From the NCBI GenBank assembly GCA_965368185.1, contig CBDULZ010000015.1:1-64000 (forward strand): a DNA stretch of 64,000 bases. The letters run 5' to 3'. The notes under the pieces were generated by a model that searched no databases, had not been told where the DNA came from, and saw only the letters and a list, made by a program, of their open reading frames with translations. How positions within the stretch are numbered: the stretch's first letter is position 1; each line of letters begins with the position of its first letter. Both the position numbers and the translations under genes were made by a program. Shown piece by piece: positions 8,224-16,835 of the stretch. This stretch comes from Kriegella sp965368185 (GTDB lineage Bacteria > Bacteroidota > Bacteroidia > Flavobacteriales > Flavobacteriaceae).

Positions 8224-9825
8224 TTATAGGGATGCAATTAAATCTTCACTGATATCGGGCTCACTTTTTGACAAACCGGTTCGGTCGAGGAAATCATTCG
8301 AAAAAAGCTTTTGCATCTCATCGGAGAGCAAGGCACTTCTATAAGATTTCCATGTTTTGGCATTGTCACCGTACATATACTCTACCAATCCTGGAAAATC
8401 CCATGATGAATTTTTCCCCCAATGTATGGTAAAAGGGATATTATTTTGCTGCAGAACCTCAATCATTCTTTTCGAAAACTCTTCTAAACTGATCAGTTTT
8501 TTTGACTTTTTCCAAAGCACACCATCAATTTCTATCATACAGGTGGTTGGGAATTTTGCGAAAGATAAGGTCGCCTCTGATTTTTTAATAAAGCGCATGG
8601 CATATATTCCTGGTATCGGGCCTTCTTTTTTTGTTAGGTCGACCAACACTTTCAAGGCCTTACCGCAGTCTTTTATATCCACTCCGAAGGAGCAAGCAAA
8701 GGCAGGACCCTTGTAGGGGGCATCCCAAAACGTTTCGTATAATGTTCCCAACGATTCCTCGTCTACATCGGGAAGTATCTGTTTTTGGAGCTTTTTAATA
8801 AACCAGGGAATACTTTTTGGAAATTTCCTGCTTATCTGTATCAATAAATGAATTACATCACGATACAACGATTTGTCTATTGTTGTAAAGGGATCGGGAT
8901 AGGAACTTTGATGTGGTTTTTTATACATTAATTCAACCACATATTTACCTTCGTCGATGTATGGATTTATAAACACCTTATAATGATAGGGTATGTTTCC
9001 TTTGCCGTTGGTATCCGTTTCACCTTCAATTTTAAAATCAGTGTTCTTAAAATCCATGGTTTCGGCCAGTTTCAAGGCCACATTCTTGTCGATTTTACGA
9101 ACATATCTTTTCAAAAGATACAAATCTTCTCCTTCTACCACTACTCCATGTATAAAACCAAAAGAACCAAGACTTACGAGCGCGGCGTTAAAGAGGCCAT
9201 CATTACGTATGACCCTTGCATTGAATTTTTGGGCAAAACCATCATTCAGGGCTGGTCTGGTATGCCGTTCAAGATATACAATATCGTTAGGATTGGGCCC
9301 AACGATCAGGTTTATGCCCACAACGTGATCCTGAACCGATCCGGCATTAAGCGCCGAACCATGTACTCCTGTGGAAATACAACCGGCAATAGTCTGCCCA
9401 TTGCTAGCGCCACTTACTTTTAACGACTTTCCATTTTTTTCGAAAATCTGTGACATTTCCTTTACGGTATTACCACATTGAAAAAAATACAAGTCAGTAC
9501 TATCGTGATTGGCATTTGCATGAAGGTCTTCTGGTAAAATCGGAAAGGACAGGTTCATGTAGGCATTATAGTGCATTCTATCTTTATTATGCGCCACAGA
9601 AGACATTGACCAGCGAGAGCCATAGGCCCGAAACCCATGGTTATTGTCTAAAGCCTCTTTAATTAATCGTTGCATTTCCGCTGCGGCATCATTATAACAA
9701 TCAACCGCATTGGGCATACTGGCCTGCCCTTCCAGTTTGGTAATTTGTAAAAGTTTTAATTTATGTGGTCCGTTCCTATGTAGGGTATACCACTCTGTTT
9801 TTGGATAGGAGGTTGTGTTGGCCAT
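8224..9825 (-). CDS. FAD-linked oxidase (PCMH-type FAD domain)
   Basis: 533 residues. The N-terminal third is a PCMH-type FAD-binding domain: FRAYGSRWSMSS near residue 63, then SGASNGQTIAGCISTGVHGS, the usual pyrophosphate-binding region, and SLGSFGFIHGVVVEGE. The C-terminal part resembles the aldonolactone-oxidase/VAO substrate domain. No signal peptide is visible. It probably oxidises an alcohol, lactone or sugar derivative with FAD. It follows a small lipoprotein gene (9829-10209) by three bases, so the two are co-transcribed. The substrate is unknown. Confidence 0.8.
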   Translation of the reverse strand: MANTTSYPKTEWYTLHRNGPHKLKLLQITKLEGQASMPNAVDCYNDAAAEMQRLIKEALDNNHGFRAYGSRWSMSSVAHNKDRMHYNAYMNLSFPILPEDLHANANHDSTDLYFFQCGNTVKEMSQIFEKNGKSLKVSGASNGQTIAGCISTGVHGSALNAGSVQDHVVGINLIVGPNPNDIVYLERHTRPALNDGFAQKFNARVIRNDGLFNAALVSLGSFGFIHGVVVEGEDLYLLKRYVRKIDKNVALKLAETMDFKNTDFKIEGETDTNGKGNIPYHYKVFINPYIDEGKYVVELMYKKPHQSSYPDPFTTIDKSLYRDVIHLLIQISRKFPKSIPWFIKKLQKQILPDVDEESLGTLYETFWDAPYKGPAFACSFGVDIKDCGKALKVLVDLTKKEGPIPGIYAMRFIKKSEATLSFAKFPTTCMIEIDGVLWKKSKKLISLEEFSKRMIEVLQQNNIPFTIHWGKNSSWDFPGLVEYMYGDNAKTWKSYRSALLSDEMQKLFSNDFLDRTGLSKSEPDISEDLIASL

Positions 9826-9828
9826 AAC

Positions 9829-10209
9829 TTATTGTCTTTCAGTTTTCATGCATACGTATATAATCTTCACTTTTCGCTTACCACCGAATGTTGCCATATA
9901 CAGAAGGGATCCGCCCAAAGTATTTTTGTATTCAACAGAAAATAGCTTTCCTGATTCGCAATTTGTCTGGTCAATTGGAAATTGGATACTCTCAGTAAAC
10001 ACACTCGCTGGCACGTTTTTTTTGACAACCGTGAACATTTTATCCTTATAGAAATCACCGAGCTTGGCTTCGGCCAACTCCTCATCTTCATGTTGATCTG
10101 GCATGGGCGTACCTTTTGTGCTGACCAACCGTACCGAATAGCACGATTGCAGAAGTAGCAACATAATACAGAAACCAAGTAGACGTAGGGGTAGCTGAGA
10201 AAACTTCAT
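9829..10209 (-). CDS. Small lipoprotein of unknown function
   Basis: I use the ATG at 10209 instead of an upstream in-frame ATG, because the protein then begins with a proper lipoprotein leader (MKFSQLPLRL to LLLLQSC). The mature part is about 100 residues, with acidic DQHEDEELAEA and a basic C-terminus, and no recognised domain. It has the size and style of the small Bacteroidota envelope lipoproteins. It is the first gene of a two-gene operon with the FAD-linked oxidase. Confidence 0.65.
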   Translation of the reverse strand: MKFSQLPLRLLGFCIMLLLLQSCYSVRLVSTKGTPMPDQHEDEELAEAKLGDFYKDKMFTVVKKNVPASVFTESIQFPIDQTNCESGKLFSVEYKNTLGGSLLYMATFGGKRKVKIIYVCMKTERQ

Positions 10210-10463
10210 GGTGTTTTTTTTTGGTTTGGTCAGGTGGCTTGTATAAGATGTTGAACAAACCAAATGCTTATAGCAATGTAAACTATTCACCAAGTTTTTG
10301 AAAAAGAGCTTGTATGAATGGTAATGTATTCTGTATGAATTGTTAGTAAAGCAACAATCCGCGTCTTCAATTGCATTACGTAAAATACGGTTTCAACAAT
10401 GGCCTTAGCAAGGCTTAATCTCTCCCCAATGTAATCTCCATACTATAAAGCGCAATACTGGTT

Positions 10464-12464
10464 TTATTCCCAGGTTATACGTTGTAACCTAACCGCATTC
10501 AAAATAGCCAAAAGGGCAACACCAACATCGGCAAAGACCGCTTCCCACATCGTAGCCAGTCCGCCAGCTCCCATAAGCAGCACAATGGCCTTGACCCCGA
10601 AAGCCAAAGCAATATTCTGCCATACAATACGCTTGGTAGAACGACCGATTTTAATCGCATGAACGACTTTGGAAGGCTGGTCGGTCTGTATAACAATATC
10701 AGCTGTTTCAATAGCAACATCACTACCCAAGCCCCCCATCGCGATACCGACATCACTTGCTGCCAGAACAGGGGCATCGTTGATACCATCACCAATAAAG
10801 GCTATTTTCCCTTTGCTCTTGACGGAAACATTCCGTTGTTTCAATTTTTCTACCTCGTTCAACTTATCCTCCGGCAATAAACCTCCCATGGCATTGGTAA
10901 TACCCAAATCTTTAGCGACTTTTTTGGTAATGGAATCTTTATCTCCCGATAGCATCACAATGTCCATTACCCCTACTTCCCTTAATTGAGCAATCATTTC
11001 TAGAGCATCTTCTTTTAATTCGTCCGCAATGACTACATAACCCCGTAATTTATTTGCAATCGCAACCAGAACCAAGGACTCATTAATTGTTTCAATTCCC
11101 GTAGGAACAACAATATCGTTCGCCTCCATTAAAGCTTTGTTGCCCACTAGTATTTTTCTATTGTTTACGGTTCCTTCCAAGCCTTTTCCGGCAACCTCGG
11201 AAACATCTTCGGCCTCAAAAGTAGTATCCAAAGGATACGTTAGCAAAGCTTGTGCAATCGGGTGGGTCGATTGGGCCTCTATAGCCAATAAGTACTGCAT
11301 CATCTCCTTCTCCCTATCGGCTTCGTCCGAGACATCATCGCCGTTATCACCGAATACTTTAATTTCCTTGATTTTAAACACCCCTTTGGTCACGGTTCCT
11401 GTTTTATCCATAACCAATGTTTTCACTTTGGTAATGGCATCCAAAAAGGAAGCCCCCTTAAATAGAATACCGTTTTTCGAGGCCGCTCCAAGTCCTCCAA
11501 AATATCCTAAAGGAATCGAAATGACCAAAGCACACGGACACGATATGACCAGGAAAATCAAAGCCCTATACAACCAGTCTTGAAAGACATAGTCCTCTAC
11601 TAACAAATAGGGAACAAAGGTCAGACCAATCGCCAGAAAGACAACAATTGGTGTATAGATACGGGCAAATTTACGGATAAACAATTCTGTCTTGGATTTT
11701 CGTGCCGTAGCGTTCTGAACCAGTTCTAAAATACGAGCTATTGAGCTGTCCTTAAATTTTTTAGATACCTCTACTTCAATTACACTTTCAAGGTTTATGC
11801 TCCCCGCAAATACGGATTCATCACGCTGTATGCTTTGTGGTTTACTTTCGCCAGTCAAGGCGGCGGTATTCAAGGTTGCCTTTTCGGACTTTAGTTTTCC
11901 GTCCAACGGAATCTTTTCACCAACACGTACTTGAATTGTTTCACCAATTGCCACATTTTCGGGATCTACACTTTCAAAGCTTCCTTTTCGGAGTACATTG
12001 GCCTCTTTTGGTCGCACATCTAAAAGAGCCTTAATGTTGCCTTTTGCTTTTTTCACTGCGGCGCCTTGAAATAGTTCACCGACCGAATAAAACAACATAA
12101 CAGCGACCCCTTCAGGATACTCCCCTATAGCAAATGCCCCAATCGTTGCAATGGACATCAAAAGAAACTCGGTAAAAAAAGACCCTTTCTTGATACTTTC
12201 CCATCCCTTTTTTACAACAGGTAAACCTACAGGTAAGTAGGCAATGGCATACCAAAGGATCCTAAACCAGCCTTGGAAAAAAGGAAACACTTCAAAGTAA
12301 TCGAATCCAATACCCAGAACCAGCATCAAAAAACTGACGATTGCCGGCACATACACTTTTAAGATACCTTGTTGGCCACTACCGAGATTGTGGTCATGAT
12401 TATGACCCGTATGTGATTTCTCTTTCTTTCCTAAATCTTTTAAATCGAGTTTGCGCTTCTTCAT
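10464..12464 (-). CDS. Zn/Cd/Pb-type P1B ATPase
   Basis: I start at the ATG at 12464 (MKKRKLDLKD); an upstream ATG at 12524 would add 20 residues. The protein is about 666 residues. It has the P1B metal motif CPC in ISCPCALV (residues 309-311), the phosphorylation site DKTGT (353-357), the phosphatase-loop TGES, the hinge GDGINDAP and, near the C-terminus, ADVGVALLAILNAVRL. The Asp in that last segment marks the Zn/Cd/Pb subgroup. There is no N-terminal CxxC metal-binding domain; instead a short His stretch (HTGHNHDH, residues 18-25) precedes the first helix. It exports divalent metal from the cytoplasm. A Fur-family regulator lies immediately upstream. Confidence 0.92.
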   Translation of the reverse strand: MKKRKLDLKDLGKKEKSHTGHNHDHNLGSGQQGILKVYVPAIVSFLMLVLGIGFDYFEVFPFFQGWFRILWYAIAYLPVGLPVVKKGWESIKKGSFFTEFLLMSIATIGAFAIGEYPEGVAVMLFYSVGELFQGAAVKKAKGNIKALLDVRPKEANVLRKGSFESVDPENVAIGETIQVRVGEKIPLDGKLKSEKATLNTAALTGESKPQSIQRDESVFAGSINLESVIEVEVSKKFKDSSIARILELVQNATARKSKTELFIRKFARIYTPIVVFLAIGLTFVPYLLVEDYVFQDWLYRALIFLVISCPCALVISIPLGYFGGLGAASKNGILFKGASFLDAITKVKTLVMDKTGTVTKGVFKIKEIKVFGDNGDDVSDEADREKEMMQYLLAIEAQSTHPIAQALLTYPLDTTFEAEDVSEVAGKGLEGTVNNRKILVGNKALMEANDIVVPTGIETINESLVLVAIANKLRGYVVIADELKEDALEMIAQLREVGVMDIVMLSGDKDSITKKVAKDLGITNAMGGLLPEDKLNEVEKLKQRNVSVKSKGKIAFIGDGINDAPVLAASDVGIAMGGLGSDVAIETADIVIQTDQPSKVVHAIKIGRSTKRIVWQNIALAFGVKAIVLLMGAGGLATMWEAVFADVGVALLAILNAVRLQRITWE

Positions 12465-12661
12465 AAACATTTTAAAACGACAAAGGTGTGCGTAATTTTG
12501 ATGCAATGGAAGTGCAATAAACATACATGAAACTATTGGTCCCTAGAAATAAAAAGCGTAGAAAAGACAAAACGCAATAAAAAGAAAAGGAGCAGTTTAG
12601 CTTTAAACCTGAATATTCGTTATAAAAGAATACCATATTTCCGTAAAATCCATAGGCTGCA

Positions 12662-13075
12662 CTACTGTCCGCTGCACTTATCACATATTCCCTTTACGAC
12701 TAGGTTCACATTTTCGGGCACAAATCCTTCAGGAACTTTTATTTGGGGGATTTTATGTTGCGTTAAACATATCGTTTCATCACAATTGCCACAATGAAAA
12801 TGCAAATGTAGATCCTGGTCAATCTGACAGTTACATCCCTCTTCGCATAAGGCATATTTCGCGATACCTGTACCATCATCAATTTGATGTACAATTCCGC
12901 TTTCTTCAAACGTCTTTATGGTGCGATAAAGGGTTGTTCTGTCTGCCTTGGCAAAAGCATGTTCAATATCGGTCAAAGCCACCGCAATTTTTTTGTTTGC
13001 CATAAACTTGTAAATCAGGATTCGCATGGCAGTAGGGCGGATCCTTTTTTCTTCTAATGTTTCTTCGATATTACC
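12662..13075 (-). CDS. Fur-family metal-responsive repressor
   Basis: I take the ATG at 13075 (MGNIEETLEEK) because it matches the usual Fur length of about 138 residues; an ATG at 13120 adds 15 residues. The winged-helix part contains RPTAMRILIYKF and ADRTTLYRTIKTFEESG, where the recognition helix lies. The dimerisation part has the metal-site HLHFHCGNC and a second structural pair CDKC near the end. It is probably a zinc or iron sensor. Its position directly upstream of the P1B ATPase on the same strand suggests Zur-like control, but the metal is inferred. Confidence 0.87.
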   Translation of the reverse strand, partial: GNIEETLEEKRIRPTAMRILIYKFMANKKIAVALTDIEHAFAKADRTTLYRTIKTFEESGIVHQIDDGTGIAKYALCEEGCNCQIDQDLHLHFHCGNCDETICLTQHKIPQIKVPEGFVPENVNLVVKGICDKCSGQ

Positions 13076-13567
13076 CATTTGTTTATAGTTCTCCTTTGTT
13101 TTAGCGGGCTCAATACGCATTGGACTCTTTTATAGTTCTAAATTACGCAAGACTAAAAGAATGCAGACCAACATACGTCATAAAAATTCTACTAAAATTG
13201 CTAGTTTCTCTAGATAAAGCAATTTAATCTTCGGCTATGTTCAGACGATCCCTTCTTCATTTTGTCAATTTCAGTAGGCACTCTTGAGGGCAAATGCGGT
13301 ATTGTCCCAATAGGTTTTATGAAACCGACAGTCCTCCATTCTACCTCTTTTGGGAAACGAAGGATATATAGGTAAATCTCTGCATGATATGTTGGAGTCA
13401 TTTCTAGAGTAGGTTTTCCAAGGCCTTTGGCTATATATTTCAAAGTGATTTTTTATGTTATTTATCGATAAAACCAGCCGTATATATGAATAAAGATATA
13501 CTTATCTGGCATTATTTTTATTTTAGTACACAATCCCAATTCTTACTATTTATCTAAATGTTATATT
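13076..13567. other. Intergenic region between fur-like and cytochrome genes
   Basis: This stretch of about 490 bases separates the leftward Fur-like gene from the rightward cytochrome gene, so it must contain both promoters. A 77-codon leftward reading frame (13210-13443) lies within it; I see no domain, leader or neighbour support for it and do not call it a gene. I found no clear Fur box, repeat or RNA gene here. Confidence 0.5.
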
Positions 13568-15025
13568 TTGAAAAATAAAATAATCACCCATGTTACTTTA
13601 GCCCTATTCCTCTTCTGTTGTTCATGTTCGAATGATAATCTAGAGGAATATGTGAATGTTCCTGATAGCAAGGATCCAGTTATAGAGCAACCGGACGAAG
13701 AAGTTATAGAGGTTGATAAATTACCGGAATATACGCAACGTTCTGGCAACCCCAATATGGGGTATGAATATTTGATCTCTGGCGACTATATGAGTTCTGG
13801 CATCCCATATGATGCTTTTCTTAGAGGTTTTGGTGCCGACAATTCAAACGAGCTTGGACGAACAGGAGACAACGCCGTAATTTCTTATGACTATACCGCG
13901 GTCAATGCCAGCAATGGTGTCCGTGTCGTTGCCCCAAACTGCCTTCAATGCCATGCCGGCAAAATTAATGATGACCTTATCGTTGGTTTAGGGAACCATG
14001 CCGCTGATTTCACCATGAACAGGGCCGATGACATCGGACTTTTGAATACGGCCATTTCATTTCTTTACGGAGGACAAACCAGCGAAGAATGGTTGGCTTA
14101 CGACCAATTTAGAAAAAGTATCGTAGCTATAGGTCCAAAAACGATTACTGAAACCATAGGGGTAAATCCAGCTGATAAAATCACTCAAGTACTTGTTTCC
14201 CATCGTGACAAGAACACTTTGGAATGGAGCGATGAGCCCTATGTCACCGTCGATGACGAGGTAATTCCTACCGACGTACCCGCATGGTGGCTGTTGAAAA
14301 AGAAAAATGCCATGTTCTATCATGCCATTGGCAGAGCGGACTTCTGTAAGTCGTTTATAGGTTCTAGCTTACTTACTCTTTTAAACAAGGACAAGGCCGA
14401 GGAACTCGATGAAAAAATGGTCGATGTTCTCGCTTACATCAATAGTCTCGAACCTCCGCAATTTCCCTATTCCATCGATTCAAATTTAAGTGAGCAGGGC
14501 AAAACGATCTTTGAAGCCAATTGTGCTAGCTGTCATGGTACTTACGATACTAATGCGACCTATCCCAATTTTATTGTTTCCTTAAAAACCATAGGCACAG
14601 ATCCCGAACTTTCGAATCACTATAGTACGTCTTCTACTGTAAACAACTATTTTCTCGATTGGTTCAATTCGGGTTGGTTCGGTTCGGGTGAAAATGCATT
14701 GGAAATCGTTGCAGATGGTGGTTACATAGCCCCTCCCCTAGATGGGGTATGGGCCACAGCCCCTTATTTTCATAACGGATCGGTTCCTACACTTGAAGAT
14801 GTTCTAAATAGCAAACAAAGGCCTTCTATTTGGAGTAGAACTTTTGATAGCAGCGATTATGACCAGATCAAATTGGGCTGGAACTATACTGTCGAAACGA
14901 GTAAATCGGGAATAGACACCTATGATACTTCTTTAAAAGGATATGGAAACGGTGGACACACGTTTGGAGATGATTTGACCGATAGTGAGCGTAAAGCACT
15001 TCTTGAATATTTAAAGACTTTATAG
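13568..15025 (+). CDS. Di-heme cytochrome c lipoprotein (MauG/RoxA-like superfamily)
   Basis: 485 residues, starting at a TTG codon; no in-frame ATG precedes the leader. The N-terminus is a lipoprotein signal (LFLFCCSC). Two heme c sites are visible, CLQCH at 125-129 and CASCH at 319-323. The C-terminal half includes TAPYFHNGSVPTL, a signature of the di-heme peroxidase/RoxA-type oxygenase group. The mature protein starts with an acidic linker (EQPDEEVIEVD). It would sit on the outer face of a membrane and act as a peroxidase, oxygenase or electron carrier. The exact reaction is not readable. Confidence 0.8.
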   Translation: MKNKIITHVTLALFLFCCSCSNDNLEEYVNVPDSKDPVIEQPDEEVIEVDKLPEYTQRSGNPNMGYEYLISGDYMSSGIPYDAFLRGFGADNSNELGRTGDNAVISYDYTAVNASNGVRVVAPNCLQCHAGKINDDLIVGLGNHAADFTMNRADDIGLLNTAISFLYGGQTSEEWLAYDQFRKSIVAIGPKTITETIGVNPADKITQVLVSHRDKNTLEWSDEPYVTVDDEVIPTDVPAWWLLKKKNAMFYHAIGRADFCKSFIGSSLLTLLNKDKAEELDEKMVDVLAYINSLEPPQFPYSIDSNLSEQGKTIFEANCASCHGTYDTNATYPNFIVSLKTIGTDPELSNHYSTSSTVNNYFLDWFNSGWFGSGENALEIVADGGYIAPPLDGVWATAPYFHNGSVPTLEDVLNSKQRPSIWSRTFDSSDYDQIKLGWNYTVETSKSGIDTYDTSLKGYGNGGHTFGDDLTDSERKALLEYLKTL

Positions 15026-15116
15026 CACTTTGTCTAGTTGGTAAAACTAGTAAGGAGTGACTTCCCTGATACCCGTACATAATTATTAGGAAATAAGTAC
15101 ATTTTTTATATGACTG

Positions 15117-15833
15117 TTAGTCTTCCTTTTTTCGGGTAAAAGGTACAAAGCGCACGGCCATTATTTCCTTTGTTTTGATTTTTCCATTATTCTTGATCGC
15201 CCTTACCAATTGCCGCACACCGTTATGTGGTCCTATCGGAATAATCATTCGCCCACCATCCTTGAGCTGTTCCACCAATGCACGGGGAATGGACTCGGCG
15301 CCTGCAGTCACAATAATGGCATCGAAGGGAGCCTTTTCAGGCCATCCATGATAACCGTCTCCCAATTTTACCGAAACGGCATCGTAGCCTAGTCTTTTTA
15401 ATCTTTCCTTAGCCTGTTTTCCGAGAGGTTCTACAATTTCAATGGTATATACCGAGTCGGTAATTTCCGCCAGTACGGCTGCTTGATATCCCGAACCTGT
15501 ACCTATCTCTAACACCTTGGAATCATGTTTGAGCTTTAGCTCCTGTGTCATTGCCGCAACCATATAAGGTTGTGAAATGGTCTGGTCATAACCTATGGAA
15601 AGTGCCCTGTCGGCATATGCCATATCGCGAATTTTTTCTGGGACAAACTCGTGTCTTAAAACTTTTCGCATAGCATCTAAAGTGGCGGAATCATATATAT
15701 CCCTATCTATGAGTTGCGATTGTACCATAACTTCCCTTTGGGCCTTATAATTGACTTGACAAAAGCCACTTCCCATTGAAAAAAAAACCAACATTATAGT
15801 GACGATTCGGATCAAATCAAAGGCTTTTTCCAT
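15117..15833 (-). CDS. pcm: Protein-L-isoaspartate O-methyltransferase, exported form
   Basis: 238 residues. After a leader (FFSMGSGFCQ) the protein is a canonical Pcm: DQTISQPYMVAAMTQ, the SAM motif VLEIGTGSGYQAAVLAE, and the substrate-side DAIIVTAGAESIP. Pcm methylates L-isoaspartyl residues to start repair of damaged proteins. The signal peptide implies a periplasmic or envelope-facing enzyme, which is seen in Bacteroidota but raises the question of where SAM comes from. It is the last leftward gene after the terminator at 15862-15904, so it probably has its own promoter. Confidence 0.88.
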   Translation of the reverse strand: MEKAFDLIRIVTIMLVFFSMGSGFCQVNYKAQREVMVQSQLIDRDIYDSATLDAMRKVLRHEFVPEKIRDMAYADRALSIGYDQTISQPYMVAAMTQELKLKHDSKVLEIGTGSGYQAAVLAEITDSVYTIEIVEPLGKQAKERLKRLGYDAVSVKLGDGYHGWPEKAPFDAIIVTAGAESIPRALVEQLKDGGRMIIPIGPHNGVRQLVRAIKNNGKIKTKEIMAVRFVPFTRKKED

Positions 15834-15861
15834 TAAAACAGCCTCTAAAAGTTACTAAAAA

Positions 15862-15904
15862 AAGATTGAAAACTAAAACGCCCCTATCCGAAGATAGGGG
15901 CGTT
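15862..15904 (-). terminator. Strong intrinsic terminator with UUCG loop
   Basis: A perfect 12-base-pair stem (15877-15888 with 15893-15904) closes on a four-base loop. Read on the minus strand the loop is C(UUCG)G, the extra-stable tetraloop. It is followed by a T-rich run ending near 15862. It sits 25 bases after the stop codon of the lipoprotein gene at 15929-16738, so it ends the long leftward NRPS operon. Confidence 0.85.
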
Positions 15905-15928
15905 GGCTTTTTGTAAAATCTTTTTTGT

Positions 15929-16738
15929 CTAGTCTTTTAAGGAAACATCGTCAGTGGCTCCGTTGGGATATGTAATAGTAGCCATATCATCACAACTTCC
16001 ATCACCAAAACCGACCATCACCATCAAACCATTTTTATCAACACTCATTTGGCCGCTCGTTAGATAACCACAGCTTAGATTGCCTTCTAAAATTGTACCT
16101 ACGGCAACTTTGTAGGTATCTCCGTCAACCTCTAAGGTCCAGTTGCCATCAATACTGAATATGCTTGTTTCTAAACTATCGCCAAAAGTAAGGGCAATCG
16201 TTTTTGTTCCGTTTTCGGCAATAATGTCTCCATCGGCCAAAACAACATTCATATCACTGGTAACTGTAAAAGCAACCGAATTCTCCTCCGAGTTAGTATC
16301 CAAAATAAAGCTTCTAGTTCCATTTATCTTGATATTTCCCACATAGAAATCATTGTATTCAGCCGTAAACGAAGCCGACTCCTCCCCTACACCATAAACA
16401 ACGGTCAGGGTACCGTTTACATTCTCTGTTCCATTTAGAACACAGTTGTTAAATGTGGCAGTGAACCCAGTATCGGTATAGGAAGCTTCATAACACTCTG
16501 AAGATTTTGCAGACCTAGAAGATTTGGCACTACTATCATTGTTCATATACAATTCAGAAATAACACTATCGGCTACACCTGAAACATCGTCTGTTTCCAA
16601 AATGACCTTTAAGTCGCTTTGGGTAAGTTCTTCATCGTTGCTATTGATACTAGAATCTTCTTCACTACAGCCTACCAAAAAAAGGCCGATAATCCCAAAG
16701 AGGATAAAACTTTTGTTCAATTTAGTAATTCGGTTCAT
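15929..16738 (-). CDS. Lipoprotein of unknown function, last gene of the NRPS/receptor operon
   Basis: I choose the ATG at 16738 (MNRITKLNKS) because it opens a lipoprotein leader with lipobox LFLVGC; the longer frame to 16867 would overlap the receptor gene upstream. The mature protein is about 250 residues, Ser/Asp/Glu rich at its N-terminus (SSAKSSRSAKSS), then a beta-rich domain with four scattered cysteines (ECYEAS, NNCVLN, LSCGYL, GSCDDM) that could form disulfides. I recognise no family. It lies 97 bases downstream of the TonB receptor and just before a strong terminator, so it belongs to that transcript. It may be a surface partner of the receptor, though it does not look like SusD. 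Confidence 0.7.
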   Translation of the reverse strand: MNRITKLNKSFILFGIIGLFLVGCSEEDSSINSNDEELTQSDLKVILETDDVSGVADSVISELYMNNDSSAKSSRSAKSSECYEASYTDTGFTATFNNCVLNGTENVNGTLTVVYGVGEESASFTAEYNDFYVGNIKINGTRSFILDTNSEENSVAFTVTSDMNVVLADGDIIAENGTKTIALTFGDSLETSIFSIDGNWTLEVDGDTYKVAVGTILEGNLSCGYLTSGQMSVDKNGLMVMVGFGDGSCDDMATITYPNGATDDVSLKD

Positions 16739-16835
16739 ATTCGATTTAAATTTAGGGTTATACACGCCTAAACGTAAAGCCAATCGATTTAGTATTATAA
16801 GATTGCCCTTTACGTTGAAATCCCTATTAAAATCG

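Noticed and set aside
12472..12684. 70-codon frame between the P1B ATPase and the Fur-like gene
   Set aside because: It overlaps the ends of both, is Phe/Ser/Tyr-rich without a domain, and reads like AT-rich noise.
13210..13443. 77-codon minus-strand frame
   Set aside because: No domain, leader or neighbour support; it lies in the promoter region of the Fur-like and cytochrome genes.
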